A stretch of DNA of 40,786 bases from Micromonospora rosaria (lineage in GTDB: Bacteria > Actinomycetota > Actinomycetes > Mycobacteriales > Micromonosporaceae), in NCBI RefSeq assembly GCF_001567585.1, contig NZ_LRQV01000055.1, forward strand, positions 1 through 40,786, written 5' to 3'. The notes under the pieces are model-generated. The model was not told the origin of the DNA. It made no database searches and was given only the letters and a program-made list of their open reading frames with translations. The translations under genes and the position numbers were made by a program. Shown here one piece after another: positions 7,287-16,237 of this stretch (positions are counted from its first letter, which is position 1; each line of letters begins with the position of its first letter).

Positions 7287-10025
7287 TCAGCTGTCGCCGC
7301 CGGTCTCGCCGACCGGGGCCGCGCTGACGTCGTCGATCGCGTACTTCTTGGCCGCCTCGGCGGGGACGGTGGCCGGCACCGCGCCGCGCAGCGCGAGCTG
7401 GCGCAGCGTCGCGACGGCGACCGACTCGGCGTCGACGTGGAAGTGCCGGCGCAGGGCGTGCCGGGTGTCGGAGAGCCCGAACCCGTCGGTGCCCAGCGAG
7501 GTGTAGTCCCCGGGTACCCAGCGGGCGATCAGGTCCGGTACCGCCCGCATCCAGTCGCTGACCGCGACCTTCGGCCCCTCGGCGTCAGCCAGCTTCTGCT
7601 GGATGTACGGCACCTTCGCCTCGCTGCCCAGGTTGAGCAGGTTGTGCTCCTCGCACTGCACCGCGTCGCGGCGCAGCTCCGTCCAGGAGGTCACCGACCA
7701 AACGTCGGCGGCCACCCCCCAGTCCTGGGCGAGCAGCTCCTGGGCCTTGAGGGCCCACTGCATGCCGGTGCCGGAGGCCAGGATCTGCGCCTTCGGGCCG
7801 TCCACGTTCGGGGCCGGAGAGTACCGGTAGATCCCCTTGAGCAGACCCTCCACGTCCACGCCCTCGGGCTCGGCCGGCTGGTGGATCGGCTCGTTGTAGA
7901 TGGTGAGGTAGTAGAAGATGTTCTCCGGGTCCTCGCCGTACATCCGGTGCAGACCGTTCTCCACGATGTGCGCCAGCTCGTAGGCGAACGCCGCGTCGTA
8001 GGAGACCACGGCCGGGTTGGTGGCGGCCAGCAGCAGCGAGTGGCCGTCCTCGTGCTGGAGACCCTCACCGTTGAGCGTGGTCCGGCCGGCGGTGGCGCCG
8101 AGCACGAAGCCCCGGGCCATCTGGTCGGCCGCCGCCCAGAACCCGTCGCCGGTGCGCTGGAACCCGAACATCGAGTAGAAGATGTACATCGGGATCATCG
8201 GCTCGCCGTGGGTGGCGTACGCCGTGCCGGCGGCGGTGAACGAGGCCACCGAGCCCGCCTCGTTGATCCCCTCGTGCAGGATCTGCCCGGCGGTCGACTC
8301 CTTGTACGACAGGAACAGCTCCCGGTCGACGGAGGTGTACTGCTGGCCGTGCGGGGAGTAGATCTTCTGCGTCGGGAAGAGCGAGTCCATCCCGAAGGTA
8401 CGAGCCTCGTCCGGGATGATCGGCACCCAGCGCTTGCCGAACTCCTTGTCCTTCATGATGTCCTTGAGCAGCCGGACGAAGGCCATCGTGGTGGCGACCT
8501 TCTGCTTGCCCGAGCCGCGCTTGACGTCGGAGAAGCGCTCGGAGCCGGGGATCTTCAGCGCCCTGCTGCCGGTCCTGCGGGAGGGGAGGTACCCGCCGAG
8601 CTGCTGACGCCGCTCCTTGAGGTACGCCAGCTCGTCGGACTTCTCACCGAGCTGCAGGTACGGCGGGAGGTACGGGTTCTCCTCCAGCGTCGCGTCCGGG
8701 ATGTCCAGGTACAGCCGGTCGCGGAAGGTCTTCAGGTCCTCCAGCGTCAGCTTCTTCATCTGGTGCGTGGCGTTGCGGCCCTCGAAGTGCGAGCCGAGCG
8801 TCCAGCCCTTGATCGTCTTGGCCAGGATCACCGTCGGCTGCCCGGTGTGCTCCATCGCCGCCTTGTAGGCCGCGTAGAGCTTGCGGTAGTCGTGGCCGCC
8901 CCGCTTCAGGTTCCAGATCTCGTCGTCGGTGAGCCCCTCGACCATCTTGCGGGTCCGCTGGTCGCGGCCGAAGAAGTGCTCCCGGACGTACGCGCCGGAC
9001 TCCGCCTTGTACGTCTGGTAGTCGCCGTCGAGCGTGGTGTTCATCAGGTTCACCAGCGCGCCGTCGGTGTCCGCCGCGAGCAGCGGGTCCCACTCCCGGC
9101 CCCAGACCACCTTGATGACGTTCCAGCCGGCGCCCCGGAAGAACGCCTCCAGCTCCTGCATGACCTTGCCGTTGCCGCGCACCGGCCCGTCGAGGCGCTG
9201 GAGGTTGCAGTTGATCACGAAGGTGAGGTTGTCCAGCTCCTCGCGGGCGGCCACGCCGATCGCGCCGAGCGACTCGACCTCGTCCATCTCACCGTCACCG
9301 AGGAACGCCCAGACGTGCTGGTCGGAGGTGTCCTTGATGCCCCGGTGGTGCAGGTACCGGTTGAACCGGGCCTGGTAGATCGCGTTCAGCGGGCCGAGGC
9401 CCATGGAGACCGTGGGGAACTCCCAGAAGTCCGGCATCAGCCGGGGGTGCGGGTACGACGGCAGCCCACCACCCGGGTGCGACACCTCCTGGCGGAACCC
9501 GTCGAGCTGGTGCTCGGTCAGCCGCCCCTCCAGGAACGCCCGCGCGTACATGCCGGGCGAGGCGTGACCCTGGTAGAAGATGTGGTCACCGCCGCCGGGA
9601 TGCTCCTTGCCGCGGAAGAAGTGGTTGAAGCCCACCTCGTACAGCGACGCCGAGCTGGCGAAGGTCGAGATGTGCCCGCCGACCCCGATCTCCGGACGCT
9701 GCGCGCGGTGCACCAGCATCGCGGCGTTCCACCGGACGTACGCCCGGATCCGCCGCTCGACGTGCTCGTCGCCGGGGAACCACGGCTCGCTCTCCGGAGC
9801 GATCGTGTTGATGTAGTCGGTGGTGGTCAGCGACGGCACCCCGACCTGGCGCTCACGGGCCCGCTCAAGGAGGCGGAGCATGACGTACCGGGCGCGTTTG
9901 GTTCCGCGCTCGTCGATGACACCGTCGAGCGACTCGACCCATTCGCCGGTCTCTTCAGGGTCGATGTCCGGAAGCTGGCTCGGCAGACCAGCGGTGATCA
10001 CCGGGCGCTTGCGTTCCGTAGCCAC
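7287..10025 (-). CDS. aceE: Pyruvate dehydrogenase E1, homodimeric type
   Basis: This 912-residue enzyme decarboxylates pyruvate with thiamine diphosphate and passes the acetyl group to E2 lipoate. Family signatures include GGHISTFASSASLYEVGFNH, the YQGHASPG segment, and the ThDP motif beginning GDGEMDE and ending in a conserved Asn (FVINCNLQRLDGPVRG). The C-terminal half carries the pyrimidine-binding and transketolase C-terminal domains. The length matches the homodimeric E1 of Gram-negatives and Actinobacteria, not the alpha/beta type. GTG at 10025 is chosen because GAGGGAA lies about 7 bases upstream and the protein begins ATERKRPVITAGLPSQL. Upstream start codons in frame add a basic, unlikely leader. 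A strong terminator follows. Confidence 0.96.
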   Translation of the reverse strand: MATERKRPVITAGLPSQLPDIDPEETGEWVESLDGVIDERGTKRARYVMLRLLERARERQVGVPSLTTTDYINTIAPESEPWFPGDEHVERRIRAYVRWNAAMLVHRAQRPEIGVGGHISTFASSASLYEVGFNHFFRGKEHPGGGDHIFYQGHASPGMYARAFLEGRLTEHQLDGFRQEVSHPGGGLPSYPHPRLMPDFWEFPTVSMGLGPLNAIYQARFNRYLHHRGIKDTSDQHVWAFLGDGEMDEVESLGAIGVAAREELDNLTFVINCNLQRLDGPVRGNGKVMQELEAFFRGAGWNVIKVVWGREWDPLLAADTDGALVNLMNTTLDGDYQTYKAESGAYVREHFFGRDQRTRKMVEGLTDDEIWNLKRGGHDYRKLYAAYKAAMEHTGQPTVILAKTIKGWTLGSHFEGRNATHQMKKLTLEDLKTFRDRLYLDIPDATLEENPYLPPYLQLGEKSDELAYLKERRQQLGGYLPSRRTGSRALKIPGSERFSDVKRGSGKQKVATTMAFVRLLKDIMKDKEFGKRWVPIIPDEARTFGMDSLFPTQKIYSPHGQQYTSVDRELFLSYKESTAGQILHEGINEAGSVASFTAAGTAYATHGEPMIPMYIFYSMFGFQRTGDGFWAAADQMARGFVLGATAGRTTLNGEGLQHEDGHSLLLAATNPAVVSYDAAFAYELAHIVENGLHRMYGEDPENIFYYLTIYNEPIHQPAEPEGVDVEGLLKGIYRYSPAPNVDGPKAQILASGTGMQWALKAQELLAQDWGVAADVWSVTSWTELRRDAVQCEEHNLLNLGSEAKVPYIQQKLADAEGPKVAVSDWMRAVPDLIARWVPGDYTSLGTDGFGLSDTRHALRRHFHVDAESVAVATLRQLALRGAVPATVPAEAAKKYAIDDVSAAPVGETGGDS

Positions 10026-10293
10026 AGGCGTTCCCTCGGTTGTGTGTGGGACAGGTCTCTGTCGCCATCCTGCCCTTTGGTGGCACCCCTCGTCACCTCT
10101 GCGGCCCACAGACGCGACACTCGACACAGGTACTCACTGGTAACTTCCTGGCAACACGACGTTTTTCGGCCCTTCCGCCCGGTGCTGCGGATGCGCCGAC
10201 GACCGGTTGTGATCACTCTGGGTGACCCCTCCGGCCCCCTCCTGGCGCGCGGGCGCGACGGCCGGCTTGCCCGGGTGGCCTACCGTGCCGGAC

Positions 10294-10740
10294 ATGACGA
10301 TACGGCGGGCCGTGGCGAGCGTCCTGACGCTGGTCGGTGGGCTCATTCTGCTGTTGGCGGTGCTCGCGGCGATCGGCGGTGACCTGCGGGTGGCCCCGTT
10401 CGGCCTGCTCGGGCTGCTGTTGTTGGCCGTGGGCCTGAAACTGCTTCTCGACAACGGTGACAACCACGTCCCGTACGGCTACGCGCACACCCTGCCGGCC
10501 CAGCCCGGCGCCTACTTCGCACCGACCCCGGACCAGCACGCCGGACACGGCTGGTCGGACGACCACGGTCGACCGGGTCAGAGCGGGTCGGGCGACGGCG
10601 GTTCCGCTGGATCGGATCCCGCCGGGTCGACCTGGTCCGGCTCCGGCGGTTCGTCGGGCTGGTCCGGCGACAGCGGGTCCGGCTGGTCCGGCGGCGGCTC
10701 GTCGGGAGACTCGGGCGGCGGCGGGGGCGGCGGCTGGTGA
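10294..10740 (+). CDS. Small membrane protein with Gly/Ser-rich tail, unknown function
   Basis: This 148-residue protein has two hydrophobic helices (residues about 5-27 and 35-52) joined by a short loop. A hydrophilic tail from about residue 55 is rich in Ser, Gly, Trp and Asp and ends in a run of Gly before a final Trp. The tail repeats SGWSGDSGSGWSGGGSS-like units. No domain is recognised. ATG at 10294 is preceded by TACCGT at 10281-10286, so a leaderless transcript is likely; an in-frame ATG at 10222 is less probable. It is divergent from aceE. The repetitive tail resembles low-complexity surface or assembly segments, but that is only a resemblance. Confidence 0.7.
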   Translation: MTIRRAVASVLTLVGGLILLLAVLAAIGGDLRVAPFGLLGLLLLAVGLKLLLDNGDNHVPYGYAHTLPAQPGAYFAPTPDQHAGHGWSDDHGRPGQSGSGDGGSAGSDPAGSTWSGSGGSSGWSGDSGSGWSGGGSSGDSGGGGGGGW

Positions 10741-10814
10741 CCAGTACCCGTTGACCACCGCCATTTCCCACCCCACCCACCCCGCCCTACCCTTCCCACC
10801 CCGCCCTTCCCGCG

Positions 10815-10884
10815 ATTGATCTTGCAGTTGCGGCCCCCGGAAAGGGCCTCATGCGGCACATGTCGGGGCAGCAAGTGCAAGATC
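10815..10884. repeat. Intergenic dyad element B2 (TTGATCTTGCA type)
   Basis: GATCTTGCA (10818-10826) pairs with TGCAAGATC (10876-10884), and the arms continue inward through GTTGC/GCAAG-like bases. The left arm aligns with element B1 over about 20 bases with one indel (shared TTGATC.TG.A.TT and GCGGC). The element lies between two plus-strand genes, so it is not limited to convergent junctions. Confidence 0.6.
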
Positions 10885-10979
10885 GCGGCGCGGGGTGGCG
10901 CAGGGTGGCGCGGGGCGGCACTTCGGTCGGGGCGGGCGGTGGCGGGCGGGGCGTCGGCGACTGGGGCAGAATGCGGCGT

Positions 10980-11384
10980 ATGCGCAGCGAGGTGGTCACC
11001 GTACAGACCGGTTCCCGGCCCACCGTCCGGGACATCACCAGGGAGGCCGAGAGCTTCGTCGCCGGGCAGGGCGACGGGCTACTGCACGTCTTCGTGCCCC
11101 ACGCGACGGCCGGGCTGGCGATCATCGAGACCGGTGCCGGCTCCGACGACGACCTGCTCACCGCGCTCGACGACATCCTGCCGACCGACGACCGCTGGCG
11201 GCACCGGCACGGCTCGCGCGGGCACGGCCGCGACCACGTCCTGCCCGCCTTCGTCCCGCCGTACGCGACGGTGCCGGTCCTCGACGGGCGGCTCGCCCTG
11301 GGTACCTGGCAGTCGATCTGCCTGGTCGACACCAACGGCGACAACCCGACCCGAAAGGTCCGCTTCTCCTTCCTGCCCGGCTGA
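10980..11384 (+). CDS. YjbQ-family protein (UPF0047)
   Basis: This 134-residue single-domain protein shows the family pattern. An N-terminal strand is followed by HVFVPHATAGLAIIETG with conserved His and Ala-Thr. DDDLLTALDDILP and the His-rich RHGSRGHGRDHVLPAFV come next, and it ends with LALGTWQSICLVDTNGD and VRFSFL. YjbQ proteins are small homotrimers with weak thiamine-phosphate synthase activity reported in the family; the in vivo role is unclear. ATG at 10980 gives the usual family N-terminus; ATG at 10971 would add three residues. CAGAAT at 10967-10972 could be a -10 element for a leaderless transcript. A hairpin follows the stop. Confidence 0.85.
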   Translation: MRSEVVTVQTGSRPTVRDITREAESFVAGQGDGLLHVFVPHATAGLAIIETGAGSDDDLLTALDDILPTDDRWRHRHGSRGHGRDHVLPAFVPPYATVPVLDGRLALGTWQSICLVDTNGDNPTRKVRFSFLPG

Positions 11385-11420
11385 CCGGCCCGGCCGCCCG
11401 ACCCGGAGGCGGCTGGCCGG
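11385..11420 (+). terminator. Probable hairpin terminator after the YjbQ-like gene
   Basis: CCGGCCCGGCCGCC (11385-11398) pairs with GGCGGCTGGCCGG (11408-11420) with one bulge, around a 9-base loop, directly after the stop. The rest of the gap up to 11677 shows only the -10-like TAATGC before the next gene. Confidence 0.45.
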
Positions 11421-11677
11421 CGCGCGGTTGCTCGGTCGGCCGGCGGCGGTGAATCCGGTTTCGGACTCTGCCGAATCAGCCGGTCCGGGTGGCCGTCCCG
11501 GTAGGCGGCGTCGTCCGCCCCTGCGGATGCTCCCCTGACCTCGCCATCGGTGCCCGGCGGTGGCGACGGTCGTCGATGCCCGTCGGGGTGGGGTGCCGCC
11601 GGTCCGGGGGCGCGGAGATATCCGCCGGCGAGTGTCTGAGTGGGCGGACCCGGCCGGATTCGGTAATGCTGTCCGAC

Positions 11678-14662
11678 GTGACCACCCCGCAAGATCTCGA
11701 CGAGCGGTTCCGGGAGGCGCTGGCCGCGCTGGCCGCCCCGCCGCAGCGACGTGACCTGGGCGATCCCGTCCCCGAGACGGCCAACCCGGCCGCCGACCGG
11801 GCGGAACCGGCACCGACCGACGCCCGGGTGGGAGCCATGCCGACCGATACCCGTGCGGCGGCCCCGCCGGCCGGCGATCATGGGGCCACCGCGCCGGCCG
11901 ACGGCCCTGAGGTGATCCCGCCAGCCGACGCCCGTGGGGCCATCGTGCCTGCCAACGCCCGTGAGACGGCTCCGCCTGCCAACGCCCGTGAGACGGCTCC
12001 GCCGGCCGATACCCGTGCGGCGGAGTCGCCGGTCGATGCGCGTGAGGCGGCACCGCCGTCCGAGGCGCGGCCGGCGACCGCGCCGTCCGTCGGCCCGGTG
12101 GAGGGCGGGTCGACCGTCGTGCCGCCGGGTGCCCCGTCGACCGTCGACCCTGGCGCGTCGGGGTCGGCCGGTGGCCGGGCTGGTCCGGCGGCGACGGTCG
12201 GCGGGGCGGGGCCGACCGGTGACGGGACCGCTCCGGCGGCGACGGCCGGGGCGGGGCTGACCGGTGCGCAGGCGCTCGACCTCTTCGACGCGCAGATCGT
12301 CAGCCGGCAGTTGGACCTCGCCGGCCGGTGGCTGCGCAGCTTCGGCGAAGGCTTCTACACGGTCGGGTCGGCCGGCCACGAGGGCAACGCCGCGGTGGCC
12401 GCCGCGCTGCGCCCCACCGACCCCGCGCTGCTGCACTACCGCTCCGGGGCGTTCTACTGCGTGCGCGCCGCCCAGGTCGGCACCGGCCCGGCGGCCGGGG
12501 AGGACGGGCCCGGCGGCCCGCCCGGGGCCGCCGCCACCGGGCACACCGGCAGCGGCGGTACCCCTGAGGAGGCCGCTGCCGGGCGCACCGAGGCGGGCGT
12601 ACCCGGGGAGGGGCCGACGCCCGACGGGGCCGGGCCCGCAGACCGGCGCGCGGGCGGGGCGCAGCCGGGGGAGGGGGACGCCCCGGCGGCGACGGGCGCG
12701 GGGGCCGGCTACCTCGACGCGGCGCGGGACGTGCTGCGGGGGATGGTCGCCTCCGCCCGCGAACCGATCGCCGGTGGCCGGCACAAGGTGTTCGGGCGGG
12801 CCGACCTCAGCGTGGTGCCGACGACCGCCACGATCGCCTCCCACCTGCCCCGCGCCGTCGGGCTGGGGCTGGCCCTGGAACGGCTGCGCCGGCTCGACGG
12901 CACCACCACCGGGGACGGCGCGGGCACCGGACCGGCGGGTGGGTCGTGGCCGCCGGACGCGATCGTGGTCTGCTCGTTCGGCGACGCCTCGGTCAACCAC
13001 GCCACCGCCACCGCCGCGTTCAACACCGCCGGCTGGTGCGACCACACCGGGCTGCGGGTGCCGGTGCTTTTCGTCTGCGAGGACAACGGGCTGGGCATCA
13101 GCGTCCGTTCCCCGCAGGGCTGGGTGGAGCAGACGCTGCGCTCCCGGCCCGGCCTGCGGTACTTCGCCGCCGACGGGGGCGACCTGGTCGGGACGTACCG
13201 GGTGGCGGCGGAGGCGGCGGCCTGGGTACGCCGGCACCGACGCCCTGCCGTGCTGCACCTGAGCACGGTACGGCTGATGGGGCACGCCGGCGCGGACACC
13301 GAGGCGGCGTACCGCAGCGCGGCGGAGATCGCCGCGGACGCCGAGCGGGACCCGGTGCTCGCCACCGCCCGGATGCTGGTGTCGGCGGGCTTCGTCACCG
13401 GCGAGGACCTGCTGGCCCGGTACGACGAGGTGGGCTGGCAGGTGCGCCGGCTGGCCGAGGAGGTGATCGGCGAGCCGAAGCTCGACGAGCCGGCCGAGGT
13501 CGTCGCTCCGCTCGCCCCGCGCCGCCCGGCCCGGGTCTCCCGGCTGGTGGCCGACGCGGCGGCGCGGGCCGCCGGGCCCGGTGCCGCCGCCCGCGCGGAG
13601 GCGTTCGGCGGGAAGCCGCCGGAACTGGCCGGGCCGCTCACCCTCGCGCAGAGCATCAACGCCGCGCTGACCGACGCCATGCTGGACCACCCGCAGATGG
13701 CGGTCTTCGGCGAGGACGTCGCCGCCAAGGGCGGGCTGTACGGGGTGACGAAGGGGTTGCGGGACCGGTTCGGCCCGGCCCGGGTCTTCGACACGCTGCT
13801 CGACGAGACATCCGTGCTCGGGCTCGGGCTCGGTGCCGGGCTGGCCGGGATGCTGCCGGTGCCGGAGATCCAGTACCTGGCGTACCTGCACAACGCCGAG
13901 GACCAGTTGCGCGGCGAGGCGGCCACCCTCCAGTTCTTCTCGCAGGGGGCGTTCCGCAACCCGATGGTGGTCCGGGTGGCGGGGCTGGCGTACCAGGAGG
14001 GGCTGGGCGGGCACTTCCGCAACGACAACGCGGTGGCCGTGCTGCGGGACGTGCCGGGCCTGGTGGTCGCGGTGCCGGCCCGGCCGGACGACGCCGCGCC
14101 GATGCTGCGTACCTGCCTGGCCAGCGCGACGGTGGACGGCACGGTCTGCGTCTTCCTGGAGCCGATCGCGCTGTACCACACCCGCGACCTCTACACCGAC
14201 GGCGACGGGGAGTGGCTCGGCGAGTACGCCGAACCCGGTGCGTGGCCGGCCGGGCACGCACCGATCGGGCGGGCCCGGGTGTACGGGGTGGGCTCCGCCG
14301 AGGACGTCACCATCGTGACGTTCGGTAACGGGGTGCGGATGTCGCTGCGGGCGGCGTCGACGCTGGCCGACGAGGGGATTGGGACCCGGGTGGTGGACCT
14401 GCGCTGGCTGGCCCCGCTGCCCGTGGCGGATCTCATCCGGGAGGCGTCGGCGACCGGCCGGGTGCTGGTCGTGGACGAGACGCGGCGTACCGGCGGGGTC
14501 GGCGAGGGGGTGCTCGCCGCGCTGGTGGATGCCGGATATGTGGGTGCCGCACGCAGAGTGGCAGCAATTGACTCTTTTGTACCATTAGGCCCGGCGGCGC
14601 GTCGGGTGCTGGTCTCCGAAGATGCCATTACCCAGGGTGCCCGTACCCTGCTGGCGCGGTAA
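11678..14662 (+). CDS. 2-oxoacid dehydrogenase E1, fused alpha and beta subunits, with two low-complexity inserts
   Basis: This 994-residue protein joins an E1-alpha domain (about residues 193-570) to an E1-beta domain (about 651-990), normally separate subunits of branched-chain or acetoin-type dehydrogenases. It uses thiamine diphosphate; the binding motif begins FGDASVNHA near residue 433 and ends in CEDNGLG. The beta half has the FGEDVAAKGGLYGVTKGL and AYQEGLGGHF signatures. Two Ala/Pro/Gly-rich inserts are unusual: residues about 20-190 before the catalytic part, with repeated NARETAPPA-like units, and residues about 268-345 inside the alpha domain. GTG at 11678 is chosen because TAATGC at 11664-11669 fits a leaderless start; ATG at 11666 is also in frame. 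The substrate cannot be told, and no E2 gene is adjacent. Confidence 0.9.
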   Translation: MTTPQDLDERFREALAALAAPPQRRDLGDPVPETANPAADRAEPAPTDARVGAMPTDTRAAAPPAGDHGATAPADGPEVIPPADARGAIVPANARETAPPANARETAPPADTRAAESPVDAREAAPPSEARPATAPSVGPVEGGSTVVPPGAPSTVDPGASGSAGGRAGPAATVGGAGPTGDGTAPAATAGAGLTGAQALDLFDAQIVSRQLDLAGRWLRSFGEGFYTVGSAGHEGNAAVAAALRPTDPALLHYRSGAFYCVRAAQVGTGPAAGEDGPGGPPGAAATGHTGSGGTPEEAAAGRTEAGVPGEGPTPDGAGPADRRAGGAQPGEGDAPAATGAGAGYLDAARDVLRGMVASAREPIAGGRHKVFGRADLSVVPTTATIASHLPRAVGLGLALERLRRLDGTTTGDGAGTGPAGGSWPPDAIVVCSFGDASVNHATATAAFNTAGWCDHTGLRVPVLFVCEDNGLGISVRSPQGWVEQTLRSRPGLRYFAADGGDLVGTYRVAAEAAAWVRRHRRPAVLHLSTVRLMGHAGADTEAAYRSAAEIAADAERDPVLATARMLVSAGFVTGEDLLARYDEVGWQVRRLAEEVIGEPKLDEPAEVVAPLAPRRPARVSRLVADAAARAAGPGAAARAEAFGGKPPELAGPLTLAQSINAALTDAMLDHPQMAVFGEDVAAKGGLYGVTKGLRDRFGPARVFDTLLDETSVLGLGLGAGLAGMLPVPEIQYLAYLHNAEDQLRGEAATLQFFSQGAFRNPMVVRVAGLAYQEGLGGHFRNDNAVAVLRDVPGLVVAVPARPDDAAPMLRTCLASATVDGTVCVFLEPIALYHTRDLYTDGDGEWLGEYAEPGAWPAGHAPIGRARVYGVGSAEDVTIVTFGNGVRMSLRAASTLADEGIGTRVVDLRWLAPLPVADLIREASATGRVLVVDETRRTGGVGEGVLAALVDAGYVGAARRVAAIDSFVPLGPAARRVLVSEDAITQGARTLLAR

Positions 14663-14773
14663 ATTCCGTTCCACCCGGTGCGCCACTTGCGCGCGGCGGC
14701 ACAAGTGTGTGGACTTGCCCTGACGGCGTCATGACACGATGCCGGTCAGCACGAGATGAGGAGGCACGCGACA

Positions 14774-15211
14774 GTGAGCGCGACCGCAGGTCAGGCCGCC
14801 GACGGGGTACGCAGCCTGGCGGACCGGTTCGGTATCGAGCCGGGGATGGTCGTCATGGAGATCGGGTACGACGAGGACGTCGACCACGACCTCCGTGACG
14901 CCCTTGCCGACCGCTGTGGAGAGCTGGTCGACGAGGACACCGACGAGGTGGTCGACGCGGTACTGGTCTGGTACCGCGACGGCGACGGTGATCTCTTCGA
15001 ACTCCTCGTCGACGCCCTCGGCCCGTTGGCCGACAACGGTGTCGTGTGGCTGCTGACGCCCAAGGCCGGGCGGGACGGGCACGTCGAGCCGAGCGAGGTC
15101 GCCGAGTCCGCGCAGACCGCCGGCCTCCAGCAGACCTCCACCATCAACGCCGGCGTGGACTGGAGCGGGGCCCGCCTGGTCCTGCGCCGGGGCAGCAAGA
15201 GCAAGAAGTGA
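14774..15211 (+). CDS. DUF3052 family protein
   Basis: This 145-residue acidic cytoplasmic protein matches the actinobacterial DUF3052 family: LADRFGIEPGMVVMEIGYDE, a central VDAVLVWYRDGDGDLFELLVD segment, GVVWLLTPKAGR, and a basic end LRRGSKSKK. Its biochemical role is not known. In mycobacteria a member lies beside aceE and ahpE, and here too it is followed by AhpE with aceE a few genes away, so a link to E1 function or redox defence is possible. GTG at 14774 has GAGGAGG about 9 bases upstream; an ATG at 14756 would overlap that site. Confidence 0.88.
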   Translation: MSATAGQAADGVRSLADRFGIEPGMVVMEIGYDEDVDHDLRDALADRCGELVDEDTDEVVDAVLVWYRDGDGDLFELLVDALGPLADNGVVWLLTPKAGRDGHVEPSEVAESAQTAGLQQTSTINAGVDWSGARLVLRRGSKSKK

Positions 15212-15332
15212 CGGTGTCCGCTCCGGTCGGCGGTGAGCCAGCCGGGGCGGCGCCATGGCCCGGTGGACGGGACGAGCCGCCGTCACCCACGTGTGGCAGG
15301 CTGGTGCCACCGTGACTACCCAAGGAGCTCGC

Positions 15333-15800
15333 ATGCCGATCGAGGTTGGTGCCGAGGCGCCGGACTTCGTGCTCAAGGACCAGAACAACCAGGAGGTCCG
15401 GCTCTCGGACTACCGGGGCAAGCGCACCGTCCTGCTGGTCTTCTACCCCCTCGCCTTCACCGGCATCTGCTCCGGCGAGCTGTGCGAGGTGCGGGACAAC
15501 CTCAACCAGTACGTCAACGACGACGTCCAGGTGCTCACCGTCAGCGTCGACTCGGTCTACGCGCACAAGGTGTGGGCCGACAAGGAGGGGTACCAGTTCC
15601 CGCTGCTGGCCGACTTCTGGCCGCACGGCGCGACGGCCCAGGCGTACGGGGTGTTCAACGACATCGCCGGGATCGCCAACCGGGGCACCTTCGTGATCGA
15701 CAAGGCCGGCGTGGTCCGGTTCGCCGAGATGAACCTGCCCGGCGAGGCCCGGGACCAGGAGTCCTGGCGCAAGGCCCTGGCGGAGACCGCCGCCGCCTGA
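15333..15800 (+). CDS. ahpE: AhpE-type peroxiredoxin
   Basis: This 155-residue thioredoxin-fold peroxidase reduces hydrogen peroxide and organic hydroperoxides in the cytoplasm. The peroxidatic Cys is Cys46 in the segment PLAFTGICSGELC, with the conserved Thr43. A second Cys (Cys51) follows five residues later, a position where I recall mycobacterial AhpE lacking one. The N-terminus (GAEAPDFVLKDQNNQEVRLS) and GTFVIDKAGVVRF are typical. ATG at 15333 has AAGGAG 5 bases upstream. It follows DUF3052 on the same strand with a gap of about 120 bases. Confidence 0.93.
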   Translation: MPIEVGAEAPDFVLKDQNNQEVRLSDYRGKRTVLLVFYPLAFTGICSGELCEVRDNLNQYVNDDVQVLTVSVDSVYAHKVWADKEGYQFPLLADFWPHGATAQAYGVFNDIAGIANRGTFVIDKAGVVRFAEMNLPGEARDQESWRKALAETAAA

Positions 15801-15856
15801 CGCTCCGACGGGCGATCCACGATTGATCCCGTTCGACCGGGCCGGTGGCCGGCAGG

Positions 15857-15862
15857 TAAGCT
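15857..15862 (+). promoter_or_regulatory. Probable -10 element of the tRNA-Val gene
   Basis: TAAGCT lies 32 bases before the tRNA. TTCGAC (15832-15837) upstream is a possible -35 with a long 19-base spacer. Assigned from position and similarity only. Confidence 0.4.
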
Positions 15863-15894
15863 GACCAGCCACCGGCCCGCCGCACGGGCGTACC

Positions 15895-15969
15895 GGGCGC
15901 GTAGCTCAGTGGGAGAGCACTCGCCTTACAAGCGAGGGGTCGCAGGTTCGAAACCTGCCGCGCCCACCA
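15895..15969 (+). tRNA. tRNA-Val (anticodon UAC)
   Basis: The acceptor stem GGGCGCG (15895-15901) pairs with CGCGCCC (15959-15965). It is followed by discriminator A and an encoded CCA (15967-15969). The D-arm contains GCTCAGTGGGAGAGC. The anticodon stem CTCGC/GCGAG encloses the loop CTTACAA, with anticodon TAC for Val. The T-arm is GCAGGTTCGAAACCTGC. All four stems are complete. Confidence 0.97.
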
Positions 15970-16024
15970 CCTTTACCACCGGCACCGGGACGTGTGTTCG
16001 TCGTTCGGTTGAGTCGGCGGGAAC

Positions 16025-16237
16025 CTACTCCTTCTCAGCCTGCTGGCGCAGTCGCCGGAGTTGGAGCAGCAGGTTCAAGACGATGATCGTCGTCAGTAGG
16101 GGCAGAAGATCCGTCAGCCACGCCAGCTTCCGCCACTCGCCAGGCTCGAAGAGGAGCGTCATGGTGAAGGCGAGGGCGATGACGATCCCCGAGATCTGCA
16201 CGGTCGACACCACGAGGTGACGGATCGTTCGCCGCAT
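16025..16237 (-). CDS. Small two-helix membrane protein, unknown function
   Basis: This 70-residue protein has two hydrophobic helices (residues about 8-30 and 38-58) separated by EPGEWRKLAW, and ends in a charged helix LRRLRQQAEKE. GAGGGG lies about 9 bases before the ATG. Base composition is lower in GC than the neighbours. It is the first gene after tRNA-Val, on the opposite strand. No family is recognised. Confidence 0.55.
   Translation of the reverse strand: MRRTIRHLVVSTVQISGIVIALAFTMTLLFEPGEWRKLAWLTDLLPLLTTIIVLNLLLQLRRLRQQAEKE

Noticed and set aside
7137..10382. Very long open frame opposite aceE (over 1000 codons)
   Set aside because: It is the mirror of aceE codons in high-GC DNA; the product is Arg/Gly/Val/Leu-rich without family features, while aceE is unmistakable.
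11489..11677. Extension of the E1 fusion upstream to the first in-frame start
   Set aside because: The extra residues are basic and unlike coding sequence, and the TAATGC element lies inside this stretch.
15960..16024. Integration site at the tRNA-Val 3' end
   Set aside because: No second copy of the tRNA end and no integrase gene was found in the window.
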